A DNA stretch of 48,000 nt from Pseudomonadota bacterium (GTDB taxonomy: Bacteria; Desulfobacterota; Desulfobacteria; Desulfobacterales; Desulfobacteraceae), in contig JAHJLV010000046.1 in the NCBI GenBank assembly GCA_018821535.1, forward strand, positions 1-48,000, given 5' to 3'. This document shows positions 1 to 7,745 of the stretch, piece by piece. The translations under genes and the position numbers were made by a program. Under the pieces are notes generated by a model that saw only the letters and a program-made list of their open reading frames with translations, made no database searches and was not told the DNA's origin. Position 1 is the first letter of the stretch. Every line of letters begins with the position of its first letter.

Positions 1-1
1 C

Positions 2-697
2 GCTGACCAGGGGTATGATAAGATAACCGGCGGTGAGGGTTATGACACCATCCTTGGCGGTACGGGAGATGATACCATAAGTTTGAATAATTTCCGTGAT
101 GATCAGACAGTAGAGGAGATTGACGGTGGGGACGGTATCAATGTGATTGCCGGAGGCCCTTCAAACTATGACTACCTTGACTTTAGCAACACCAAGCTGA
201 CCAATATCGACAGGATAGACGCTGGCAGCCACAACGATACAGTCATTGGTTCAGATGAAGCCGATGTAATTGTCGGTGGAACTGGTAATGATACCCTGAA
301 CGGTGGGGCTGGAAATGATACCTATATTTTCAATGCCGGTGATGGCCGGGATGTGATTTATGATTCTGGGACATCGAATGCTGGTGATGATACCCTTCAA
401 TTCGGGGAAGAAATTAGATCCAATGACATTGCTTTTTATCAGGATGATAATAACCTTGTGATCGGCATCAATGGAAATGATCAAATCATTGTCAGAGATC
501 AAATTCAGGCAGACAATGCTATTGAAAATTTCCAACTCGGAGATGGCAGTTTTATGACCTCAACAGATATCAATCTGCTTATTCAAGAGATGACGGCTTT
601 TTCACAGGATCAGGGAATTTCATTTTCCAGCGTAGATGATGTAAGAAATAATCAAGATCTTATGAACATTGTTGTGCATTCATGGCATCAATCTTAA
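2..697 (+). CDS. RTX-type calcium-binding exoprotein, C-terminal part (5' truncated by window edge)
   Basis: The reading frame is open to the left edge, so only the last ~231 residues are visible; the first TTG (position 83) is internal, not a start. Glycine/aspartate nonapeptides of the hemolysin type are present (GGEGYDTI, GGTGDDTI, GGTGNDTL, GGAGNDTY), which in this family fold into a Ca2+-binding beta-roll after export. They are followed by a region like the domain commonly found after RTX repeats (LQFGEEI..., NDQIIVRDQI) and a tail without Cys, as expected for an uncleaved C-terminal type I secretion signal. The complete type I secretion operon immediately downstream is its likely exporter. 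Whether it is an adhesin, toxin or enzyme cannot be told from this fragment. Confidence 0.85.
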   Translation, partial: ADQGYDKITGGEGYDTILGGTGDDTISLNNFRDDQTVEEIDGGDGINVIAGGPSNYDYLDFSNTKLTNIDRIDAGSHNDTVIGSDEADVIVGGTGNDTLNGGAGNDTYIFNAGDGRDVIYDSGTSNAGDDTLQFGEEIRSNDIAFYQDDNNLVIGINGNDQIIVRDQIQADNAIENFQLGDGSFMTSTDINLLIQEMTAFSQDQGISFSSVDDVRNNQDLMNIVVHSWHQS

Positions 698-709
698 AAA
701 GGAGTTCTT

Positions 710-745
710 TAGCCCAACCATCAAACAGGTTCGATGGTTGGGCTA
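710..745 (+). terminator. Strong hairpin between the RTX gene and the secretion operon
   Basis: A perfect 13-bp inverted repeat (710-722 and 733-745, arm beginning TAGCCCAACC) with a 10-nt loop lies 13 nt after the RTX stop codon. No T-run follows, so it is either a weak or partial terminator or an mRNA 3'-end stabilising structure that sets the ratio of substrate to exporter. Confidence 0.6.
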
Positions 746-782
746 CTCATCTATTCTATAATTAATAAGTTTCAGGAATCTA

Positions 783-2108
783 TTGTTTATCCCCATGCAT
801 AAAAAAAGCATAAAAATAGTCATGTTCTTTTTGTTTTTTACCTCTATTTGTGAAATTTCATATTCCAATGAAATAATCAGTTTTGAGGAGACAATTCAAA
901 GGGCCTTAATTCATTCTTTTGATCTAAAAATTACTAATTTAGATTTAGCGATCAAAAACAATGATGTAACCAAGGCATTTATGTCAAGGTTCCCGGAGCT
1001 AACAGCAAGTCTCAGCTCAAATTTTACAGAGCAACTGGATGATAAACAAAGTTATTATAACCCTGATAGCAATGAATTTGATTCTGACAATCAAAATTAT
1101 GGGAATTTAGTTTCTCTTGATCTTTCGTATACTATTTCTGATTATATTCGATTAAAAAAGATCTATGAACTCAGTTTGCTTGAAAAAGAAATAACCCAGG
1201 CTAGTAAGCTTGACATTGTAAAAAAAATAAAATTGCAAACCCTGTTTAGATTTACAGATGCACTATTGCTATCCGAAGAGATTAAAATTCAAACACAAAA
1301 AGTGCCTGTTTATGAAAAACTAATTAATAATTTCAGGAGAACAATTAAAGCCGGCATTAACAGCAGTTTAGAGATGATTTCATTAAACAGAGAGGTCCTG
1401 AAAAATGAATACGAAATCTTGCTTTTAAAAAACAAATACCAGGCTGTTCTTGAAGATTTGTCCTTGATTACAGGTGAAAAATATCCCGTAAACGAAGTTG
1501 CCTGGGCAATGTTGAAATGTGGGGAAAATTTAATTCATGATCTTGATGTTAGATCCCAACCGGAAATCCTGCTTCATCAGAAAAATATAGAAAAAAAAAG
1601 CACTGAAGTTTCAATCATCCAGTCTGAACTATTTCCAAAGGTTAATTTAAAATTAAACTATAAATATTACGACAATGACCCTGATGACTACGGTAAGTCG
1701 TTTGGAAATATAGACGACAAAAGCTACACCATCGGGCTTTTTGTATTGATCCCTTTTACTGAGGCTACAAAAAATTATTATTCATATAAAAATGGCAAAC
1801 ACGAAGTCAAGAAAGCTAAAATCCAGTTAGATAAAGAAATTTCTGACCTTGAATCTCAATTTAATAAATATCAAAAAGAATATTATTCTTTATTAAAAAT
1901 GTTAGCCCTGGATGAACAAAGCTTAGATTTAATAGATCAGAATATAGCAATGCTGAATCGCTTGGAAAATGAGAAGCTAATCAATGAAAAAGAATTGTTG
2001 GAAAAAGAACTCTCATTGCTTGATGAAAAAATTAAAACGACTAAAGGTCTAATCAATAAGTCTTCTTTTATTAAACGGTTTGAAATATTATCAAAAGGAC
2101 GTATCTAA
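783..2108 (+). CDS. TolC-family outer membrane efflux protein of a type I secretion system
   Basis: A 441-residue protein with an N-terminal signal peptide (hydrophobic VMFFLFFTSIC) and the long alternating helical and strand pattern of the OEP/TolC family: two similar halves (FEETIQRAL... and the later LLHQKNIEKK...SELFPKVNLKLNY), each with coiled-coil helices. It would form the trimeric outer-membrane channel through which the ABC/HlyD pair exports the upstream RTX protein. Start: TTG at 783 has AGGA (774-777) at good spacing; an in-frame ATG at 795 gives an equally good signal peptide and is the alternative. Its stop overlaps the next start by one base (TAATG). The gene is visibly AT-rich (17 G+C in bases 1201-1260, against 25 of 60 in bases 8101-8160). 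Confidence 0.85.
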   Translation: MFIPMHKKSIKIVMFFLFFTSICEISYSNEIISFEETIQRALIHSFDLKITNLDLAIKNNDVTKAFMSRFPELTASLSSNFTEQLDDKQSYYNPDSNEFDSDNQNYGNLVSLDLSYTISDYIRLKKIYELSLLEKEITQASKLDIVKKIKLQTLFRFTDALLLSEEIKIQTQKVPVYEKLINNFRRTIKAGINSSLEMISLNREVLKNEYEILLLKNKYQAVLEDLSLITGEKYPVNEVAWAMLKCGENLIHDLDVRSQPEILLHQKNIEKKSTEVSIIQSELFPKVNLKLNYKYYDNDPDDYGKSFGNIDDKSYTIGLFVLIPFTEATKNYYSYKNGKHEVKKAKIQLDKEISDLESQFNKYQKEYYSLLKMLALDEQSLDLIDQNIAMLNRLENEKLINEKELLEKELSLLDEKIKTTKGLINKSSFIKRFEILSKGRI

Positions 2109-4210
2109 TGCAGACTGGCTTATCTTGCCTTGATATAATTGCAAAAATTAATAAAGTTGATTTTGATATACGAGGAATTATCAGAGAGTATGGTATAGGC
2201 GAGACTGAAATTGCTTCTGAAGATTTAATCCGTATTGCAAAAGCAAAAAAATTTAAAGTAAAAAAAACACAAATTAATGTTTTCGATTTATACGAAAAAT
2301 ATCCTCTGCCGGCAATTTTCGTTTCTAATGATGGTAATTATGGTGTTTTGTTAAATGTAAAGATATCTGAAAAACAAGTTCTCATTTTCCGGCCTGGGGC
2401 AAAAAACAGTGAAACATTAACCGCTGAAGAATTTGAGAAAGATATTACAGGAGAATTTTTTATTTTTCGACATAAAGAGTCATACTCTAATTCGAAATTC
2501 GGGTTTAAATGGTTCTATCTTGAGATTTTAAAATATAAAAGAATTGTTGGAGAAATACTGCTCGGTTCTTTTGTGGTTCAGTTATTTGGGTTAATAACGC
2601 CTCTTTTCACCCAGGTGATTCTTGATAAAGTAATCGTACATCATAGTCTTACTACCTTGGATATATTAGCAGTGGCTTTTATAGCCGTGGCCATTTTTGA
2701 AATATTATTGAATATCTCAAGAAAATATATCTTTGTACATACTGCCAGTAAAATCGATGCCAGATTGGGTGCAAAGTTATTTAAGCACTTATTGTCTCTA
2801 CCATTTGTATATTTTGAGCACAGGCAGGTGGGTAATATTGCTGCTCGCGTTCGGGAACTGGATACCATACGGGATTTTATCACAAACAAATCCATAACGG
2901 TTATTATCGATCTTTTATTTTCTGTAGTATTCGTAGTAATGATGGCGCTGTACAGTGTTAAACTTGTATTAATCGTCTGCACTATTGTGTCTTTAATTGC
3001 TCTTCTTTATTTAATTGTAACGCCTGAACTGCGAAGACGTCTGGAAGAAAAATTTCAAATGGGCGCACAGTCCAATTCATTTTTAGTTGAAACAATTACG
3101 GGCATTCATACAGTCAAATCCATGGCTATCGAAGGGGCTACTCAGAAAAAATGGGATGGTTTTCTTGCCCAATATGTTCATTCATCGTTCAAGTTGCTAA
3201 ACCTTTCTAATATTTCCGGGGCCATAGCTGGCTTTTTGCAAAAAATAATGACGATTCTGGTTTTATACATTGGTGTGAAGCTTGTTATTGAAAACAAGCT
3301 CAGTATCGGTCAGCTCATTGCCTTCCAGATGTTTGCAGGTCAATTTATCGGCCCTGTTTTACGGCTTGTCAATCTTTGGAATGAATTTCAACAAGCCTTA
3401 TTATCTGTTGATCGTCTTGGAGATATTTTAAATCACCCTGTTGAACTCCAGTCATCTAGTTCTATTACTCTTCAAAAACTGAAAGGAACCGTTAGATTTG
3501 ACAATGTTTTTTTTAAATATTCTCCAGATGCCCCATATGTTTTAAATAAAATAAATTTTGATATCAAAGAAGGAATGAAGGTTGGCATTGTCGGAAGAAG
3601 TGGAAGTGGCAAAAGCACTGTTACAAAGCTGATTCAGAGATTGTATCTCGCCAATGAGGGTGGGATATATTTTGATAATATAGATATCCGACATATGAAC
3701 CCATATTGGCTCAGGAATAATATTGGTGTGGTCATACAGGAAAGTTATTTGTTCAGTGGCACAATAAAAGAAAATATTATCATGCCAAAACCAGATGCCG
3801 GAATAGATTTGGTTATAAATATGGCTCAGATATCAGGTGCACACGAATTTGTAAGTCAATTGCCGGACGGTTATGATACCCTGGTAGGAGAAAGAGGCGG
3901 CTCTCTTTCTGGGGGGCAAAAGCAGCGGATAGCTATTGCCCGAGCGTTGATAACCAATCCGAAAATTCTTATTTTTGATGAAGCCACGTCAGCACTTGAT
4001 TATGAGTCCGAAATGATAATTAGAAAAAATTTAAATTTAATGTCAAAAGGAAGAACCGTATTTATAATTTCTCATAAACTATCCATTGTTAAGGATTGTG
4101 ATGTTATCATTGCAATGGATCATGGTGAAATTGTTGAAATGGGCAATCACAAAAGCCTTATGGATAAAAAGGGGTACTACCAATATTTGAATTCTCTTCA
4201 GGGGTTATGA
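2108..4210 (+). CDS. Type I secretion ABC transporter (HlyB-like) with degenerate C39 domain
   Basis: A 700-residue inner-membrane exporter ATPase. Residues 1-125 form a C39-peptidase-like domain; a Cys is present near position 7, but the positions of the catalytic His and Asp appear replaced (NYGVLL, IFRPG), so it looks like the non-proteolytic C39-like domain that binds RTX substrates. Residues ~145-430 hold the transmembrane helices. The nucleotide-binding domain follows: Walker A GRSGSGKST at ~496, signature LSGGQKQR at ~600, Walker B ILIFDEATSALD at ~620 and the H-loop ISHKLS. The gene is translationally coupled on both sides (1-bp and 4-bp overlaps). A loss of peptidase activity fits an RTX substrate, which is exported without leader cleavage. 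Confidence 0.93.
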   Translation: MQTGLSCLDIIAKINKVDFDIRGIIREYGIGETEIASEDLIRIAKAKKFKVKKTQINVFDLYEKYPLPAIFVSNDGNYGVLLNVKISEKQVLIFRPGAKNSETLTAEEFEKDITGEFFIFRHKESYSNSKFGFKWFYLEILKYKRIVGEILLGSFVVQLFGLITPLFTQVILDKVIVHHSLTTLDILAVAFIAVAIFEILLNISRKYIFVHTASKIDARLGAKLFKHLLSLPFVYFEHRQVGNIAARVRELDTIRDFITNKSITVIIDLLFSVVFVVMMALYSVKLVLIVCTIVSLIALLYLIVTPELRRRLEEKFQMGAQSNSFLVETITGIHTVKSMAIEGATQKKWDGFLAQYVHSSFKLLNLSNISGAIAGFLQKIMTILVLYIGVKLVIENKLSIGQLIAFQMFAGQFIGPVLRLVNLWNEFQQALLSVDRLGDILNHPVELQSSSSITLQKLKGTVRFDNVFFKYSPDAPYVLNKINFDIKEGMKVGIVGRSGSGKSTVTKLIQRLYLANEGGIYFDNIDIRHMNPYWLRNNIGVVIQESYLFSGTIKENIIMPKPDAGIDLVINMAQISGAHEFVSQLPDGYDTLVGERGGSLSGGQKQRIAIARALITNPKILIFDEATSALDYESEMIIRKNLNLMSKGRTVFIISHKLSIVKDCDVIIAMDHGEIVEMGNHKSLMDKKGYYQYLNSLQGL

Positions 4211-5529
4211 TGTTTAAAATATTCAAAAAGAAAGATGACAGTCATTTATTTAAACCGGTCTTGATTGAAATTGAAGAGAAGCCACTGAATCCATTAGGGA
4301 GAACAATATTCTGGATCATTTTGATTGTCATACTATTTTTTTCAATCTGGCTTTATGTTGGTAAAATCGATGTGGTTGTTTCTGCTCGCGGTACGGTGAT
4401 GCCAACGGGCAGAATCAAACAGATACAACCTTTAAACACAGGCATTGTGAGTAAAATTAATTGTAAAAACGGTGATTATGTAAAAAAAGGGGATGTTCTT
4501 GTTGAGATTGATCCTTCAACAACGGACCCTGAATTAAAATCACTGAGAAAAAATTTATTATATCAACAGATTGAAACTGAACGATTGAATGCCCTGCTTA
4601 ATAATCTTGAATTTAAACCTGATATTACAAAATATGATGAGGATTTGTTAGCTATTCAGACCAAAATTTATCATACCGCTAAAAAAGCCTTGTTTGAACA
4701 GATTCAATCCAAAGAAAAAGAAATTAGTAAAACAGAAGAACAACTAAAGGGGATGGAGTCGGAAACAGAAAAGGTAAATTCATTATTTGAAATAAACGTT
4801 CAAAAAAAAGAGAGACTTGAAAAAGTTAAAGATATTATTGCACATGAAAAATATGAAGCAGTGAATAATGAAATCATTGCTTTGCAAAATCAAATCAAAT
4901 CTTTAGGTTTTAAAACGAATGAACTTAATTTGTTGAAAAATCAATTAAAGGAAGAAATCAGTTATGCAAGAACAATTTTTAGAGAAAAAACATTAAAAGA
5001 TCTTTCAGATAGATTAAGAGAAATTAATAATTTAGAAGAGCAAATTTCAAAGATACAATTTATTAATAAAAAACAAAAAATTCTTTCACCAATTGATGGT
5101 TTTGTGATTGAGTTATTTATAAATACGATTGGTGGTGTTGTTACTTCTGCCCAGAAATTGATTTCGATTGTCCCTTCCAACAGTTCCTTCATGATAGAAG
5201 CGACTGTGTTAAATAAAGATATCGGGTTTGTAAAACCGGAAATGCCGGTTTCAATAAAAATAGATACTTTTAGTTTTCAGAAATATGGGGTTCTTAAGGG
5301 GGTAGTACATCAAATTTCTAAAGACAGTATTATTGATGAGCAGTTGGGGCCAATATATAAGATAAATATTGAGCCATTGGAACTAAGCCTAATGGTTGAA
5401 AATAAACCAATAATGATCACTTCAGGCCTAACCGTAACTTCTGAAATTAAAGTCGGTAAAAGAAGAATTATTGAATTTTTCGTTTATCCTTTAATTAAAT
5501 ATTTAGACGAAGGGATGAGTGTTCGATAA
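4207..5529 (+). CDS. HlyD-family periplasmic adaptor of type I secretion system
   Basis: A 440-residue membrane fusion protein: short cytoplasmic N-terminus, a single transmembrane helix (WIILIVILFFSIWLYVG, ~30-50), a biotinyl-lipoyl-like half motif (RGTVMPTGRIKQIQP), a long coiled-coil hairpin (~120-300), then the second lipoyl half (ILSPIDGFVIEL) and a C-terminal beta-barrel region. It bridges the ABC transporter and the TolC-like channel. ATG at 4207 overlaps the transporter stop (ATGA); a second ATG at 4210 is also possible. It is the last gene of the operon, with a strong terminator directly after the stop. Base composition is AT-rich like its two partners. Confidence 0.92.
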   Translation: MMFKIFKKKDDSHLFKPVLIEIEEKPLNPLGRTIFWIILIVILFFSIWLYVGKIDVVVSARGTVMPTGRIKQIQPLNTGIVSKINCKNGDYVKKGDVLVEIDPSTTDPELKSLRKNLLYQQIETERLNALLNNLEFKPDITKYDEDLLAIQTKIYHTAKKALFEQIQSKEKEISKTEEQLKGMESETEKVNSLFEINVQKKERLEKVKDIIAHEKYEAVNNEIIALQNQIKSLGFKTNELNLLKNQLKEEISYARTIFREKTLKDLSDRLREINNLEEQISKIQFINKKQKILSPIDGFVIELFINTIGGVVTSAQKLISIVPSNSSFMIEATVLNKDIGFVKPEMPVSIKIDTFSFQKYGVLKGVVHQISKDSIIDEQLGPIYKINIEPLELSLMVENKPIMITSGLTVTSEIKVGKRRIIEFFVYPLIKYLDEGMSVR

Positions 5530-5565
5530 AAGAGGGTTTGTCAGGCTAATTGACAAACCCTCTTT
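5529..5565. terminator. Bidirectional intrinsic terminator between convergent genes
   Basis: A perfect 15-bp stem (5529-5543 and 5551-5565) starting AAAGAGGG, with loop GGCTAAT. The A-tract and T-tract flanks let it work on both strands. It ends the secretion operon, and its stem also encodes the last codons of the minus-strand metallopeptidase. Confidence 0.85.
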
Positions 5566-5812
5566 CTATATGGGTGTCCACATATCTTGCAAGAATTTCA
5601 GCGGTCTGTCCCGGTGGACGGACCGTCAGGAAATGATCAATGATGGCATGGGCCAGTTCATGGGCCAGGATACCGACATGAAGATCCTGGACATTCAGAT
5701 ATATGGTATTGTTATTAAACCGGTACCATGCCCTTAAATGGCATTCTGCTGAATAAATCTTTTCATATGCTTTTTTCAGGGCTGCTGAATTTGAGTATAA
5801 ATGGATATTCAC
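5546..5812 (-). CDS. C-terminal half of frameshifted exported metallopeptidase (HELAH motif)
   Basis: An 88-codon frame beginning at a GTG that overlaps the stop of the upstream frame (GTGA). It carries a gluzincin-type zinc motif HELAH (residues ~51-55, in ILAHELAHAI) with a downstream Glu (AEILARYV) that could be the third ligand. No signal peptide is present, which makes no sense for a separate gene since the preceding frame supplies one. Adding one A to the A8 run at 5822-5829 fuses the two frames into a ~196-residue protein in which the joint reads KKKFNPVNIHLY. From memory, deltaproteobacteria encode unsplit exported proteins of this layout. I therefore regard it as the distal part of one gene, broken, mis-sequenced or expressed by slippage. 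Confidence 0.6.
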   Translation of the reverse strand: MNIHLYSNSAALKKAYEKIYSAECHLRAWYRFNNNTIYLNVQDLHVGILAHELAHAIIDHFLTVRPPGQTAEILARYVDTHIERGFVN

Positions 5813-6135
5813 CGGGTTGAATTTTTTTTCATATCCAGAATCTGAGTTGCTGCACTAAAAACAGCATCTGTTTTTTCTCCAATTATTTTTTTAAACGCTT
5901 CTGGAGAAATGGAGAGTTGGTTTGAAGGAATATTCCATTTTGACGGGCCGAATCTGATCTGCCTGTAAAACATTTCAAGATCCATATCAGATGTGTATTG
6001 TATCCGGACAAGATCGGTCTGAATGATCTGCCAGGGGCAAAGCAGGATCGGGTCCTGAGCATGTACAGGTACAGGAGATATCAGGAGAAAAAAAAGTAAA
6101 ACTCTGATCAGATGACAACACAGGACAGGGCGCAT
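5809..6135 (-). CDS. N-terminal half of frameshifted exported metallopeptidase
   Basis: A 108-residue frame starting with a clear signal peptide (basic start, VLLFFLLISPVPVHA then QDP). The mature part (WQIIQTDLVRIQY..., QLSISPEAFKK, ILDMKK) has no catalytic motif and stops just after the run of eight A (minus strand) at 5822-5829. The catalytic HELAH motif continues in the overlapping frame. It sits 17 nt behind the HAMP protein gene and is probably the last member of the envelope operon. Function: periplasmic or secreted zinc peptidase if the frame is restored; substrate unknown. Confidence 0.6.
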   Translation of the reverse strand: MRPVLCCHLIRVLLFFLLISPVPVHAQDPILLCPWQIIQTDLVRIQYTSDMDLEMFYRQIRFGPSKWNIPSNQLSISPEAFKKIIGEKTDAVFSAATQILDMKKNSTR

Positions 6136-6152
6136 GGGCTTTTAAAATATTT

Positions 6153-6704
6153 TCATTTGTGTAATTTAAATTCTTTCCGGAGCCGGGATCGGATGTCGGA
6201 GAGCGCAGGCTCTATCTCTTTGTCCTGGGCGTGTAAAATCTGTATTTCGTTCAGTGATGTGCTGATGGCATCCAGTTTAATACTGAATGACTGGACCATG
6301 ATGTTCAGCGCATTTGCCAGATCCTTTAGCTGATCTTTTTGCCTTAAATTAATCTGGACCGTAAGATCGCCGTCTGCAATACGTCTGACATCTTTTTCAA
6401 ACCTGAAAAGCGGACCGGCTATTTTATGGGAGATGAACAGGAGAAGCACAACAGCAAAAATACTGACTATCCCCAGCGTAATCAGGCTGGTCAGAATAAT
6501 GGCAGGCAGTATGGCTGAGCCTGTATTCTGAATCTCAAGCCCTGAGCTTGAATATGTTGATGTCAGCGTTTTTTGTGAAAAAACAAACAAAAGGCTTGCA
6601 GAAATAAGGACGCTGAGAAGAAGAATCAGGCAGAATTTGAGTATGAAATCCACCTGGAATTTTTTTTTGATGAAATAGTGGTGTCGGTTATTATTATTTG
6701 CCAT
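6153..6704 (-). CDS. HAMP-domain membrane protein without output domain
   Basis: A 183-residue protein with two transmembrane helices (ILKFCLILLLSVLISASLLFVF at ~20-42, and IILTSLITLGIVSIFAVVLLLFI at ~70-92) enclosing a small periplasmic loop of ~25 residues, then a HAMP domain (ISHKIAGPLFRFEKDV... IADGDLTVQI ... DQLKDLANALNIM) and a short helical tail. There is no kinase, cyclase or methyl-accepting domain. Such stand-alone HAMP proteins are common next to small lipoproteins in this phylum; their role is unknown, presumably relaying or scaffolding an envelope signal. I chose ATG 6704 (MANNNN); it overlaps the upstream gene by 11 bp. An upstream in-frame start at 6731 exists but lies deeper in that gene. 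Confidence 0.75.
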   Translation of the reverse strand: MANNNNRHHYFIKKKFQVDFILKFCLILLLSVLISASLLFVFSQKTLTSTYSSSGLEIQNTGSAILPAIILTSLITLGIVSIFAVVLLLFISHKIAGPLFRFEKDVRRIADGDLTVQINLRQKDQLKDLANALNIMVQSFSIKLDAISTSLNEIQILHAQDKEIEPALSDIRSRLRKEFKLHK

Positions 6705-7320
6705 TGTTTTTTCGATTTTTTTGCAGGTCACCGGGGGTTTTCAAAAGCGTTTGATTGATACGGATATCTGCTTTTTCAGTCAACGCATTGATCCATTCAT
6801 CCAGTAAAAGGGTTTTTTTCTCCTCTTTTAAAGCAAGTGCAATATCTTTTTCCATCTGCTTAAAAGGAGGCAGTGATGCATTTTTTAATTTGAGCTGCTC
6901 GTATTTTTCACGGATTTCATTTTCAGTAATATAGGTTGTTTTGTTGATCTGTTCGGCCTGCTCTTCCATCAGGGTTTTAACCAGAGTGGCTTCCCAGTAT
7001 TTTTCGATGGCTGCCTTAAACACCTGGCGCTTGTTCAGTTTCAGTCTGACCGCTTCCTGAACCAGGATTTCTTTTCTGATCAGTGCATCTAAAAATTCTT
7101 TTCTGGCCGTATCAGTTATCTTGTAGGTCTGGTCATATTCCATTTCCCTGACCAGTTTTGATTCATATTCATCAAGGGTCAGGTGGTAACCGTTGATTCG
7201 GGCAATGGTATTATTGTCCTGATGATCCGTGTCCGCATCCATGCATCCAAAGATCAGGGCAGGCAAAAGAAAAATCAGGACAATATTAAACAGGTATTCG
7301 AATCGGGTCCGGGTATTCAT
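6694..7320 (-). CDS. SurA/PrsA-like periplasmic chaperone lipoprotein lacking a PPIase domain
   Basis: A lipoprotein of ~208 residues: the start MNTRTRFEYLF leads to a lipobox ending at GCMDAD, so it should be lipidated. The mature part begins ARINGYHLTLDEYESKL, the typical opening of SurA N-terminal/foldase domains, and continues as helices (FLDALIRKEILVQEAVRL, YITENEIREKYEQL). No parvulin-type rotamase domain follows, so it would act as a holdase or scaffold rather than an isomerase. ATG 7320 overlaps the stop of the DksA-like gene (ATGA) and fits the signal peptide; the longer frame to 7350 does not. It is coupled to the HAMP gene by an 11-bp overlap. Confidence 0.7.
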   Translation of the reverse strand: MNTRTRFEYLFNIVLIFLLPALIFGCMDADTDHQDNNTIARINGYHLTLDEYESKLVREMEYDQTYKITDTARKEFLDALIRKEILVQEAVRLKLNKRQVFKAAIEKYWEATLVKTLMEEQAEQINKTTYITENEIREKYEQLKLKNASLPPFKQMEKDIALALKEEKKTLLLDEWINALTEKADIRINQTLLKTPGDLQKNRKNNGK

Positions 7321-7709
7321 GAAGCAAATTCTTCCATGGCGTGTACACATACGGTTGTAAACGGCAGGATTTCAAGCCGTCTGAGTCCTATTTCATCGCC
7401 GGTATATTCACAATATCCAAAACCGCCGGTTTCAATTCTGTCAAGGGCCCGGTGAATCTGGCGAAGACGGATGCTGTATCGTTCCTGTGCATGGATTTCT
7501 TTTTCCATTTCCATCAGATAATTGCTTTGGTCCAGAATATCCGGCTGATTTGCTTTCATATTTGTCAGCTTTTTTCTCAACTGTGTCATTTTTTCCTGAA
7601 TTTCCATTTTCTGCTGGATCAGTTTGTTTTTAAAATAGGCAATCTGATCCTTGTTCATGTAGGGTGTGTCTGTTAACTGTGTGATGTTTTGAATGACCAT
7701 TTTTTCCAT
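7317..7709 (-). CDS. DksA/TraR-family protein with half zinc finger
   Basis: A 130-residue protein with an N-terminal coiled coil (~15-90) and the family C-terminus (ALDRIETGGFGYCEYTGDEIG ... RRLEILPFTTVCVHAM). DksA-type proteins bind the RNA polymerase secondary channel and act with ppGpp. Here only the first and third zinc cysteines remain (C-x2-T and C-x2-A); comparable zinc-finger-deficient DksA paralogues, such as DksA2 of Pseudomonas aeruginosa, stay functional without zinc. The start has GGAG six bases upstream. The gene heads a tightly coupled set (SurA-like, HAMP, metallopeptidase), an unusual place for a transcription factor. Confidence 0.8.
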   Translation of the reverse strand: MEKMVIQNITQLTDTPYMNKDQIAYFKNKLIQQKMEIQEKMTQLRKKLTNMKANQPDILDQSNYLMEMEKEIHAQERYSIRLRQIHRALDRIETGGFGYCEYTGDEIGLRRLEILPFTTVCVHAMEEFAS

Positions 7710-7745
7710 GATAATCTCCTGAAAGTTAATGTATTATTGGCAGTA

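Noticed and set aside
251..535. Minus-strand frame across the RTX gene
   Set aside because: Repetitive RTX codons leave an open antisense frame; no independent support.
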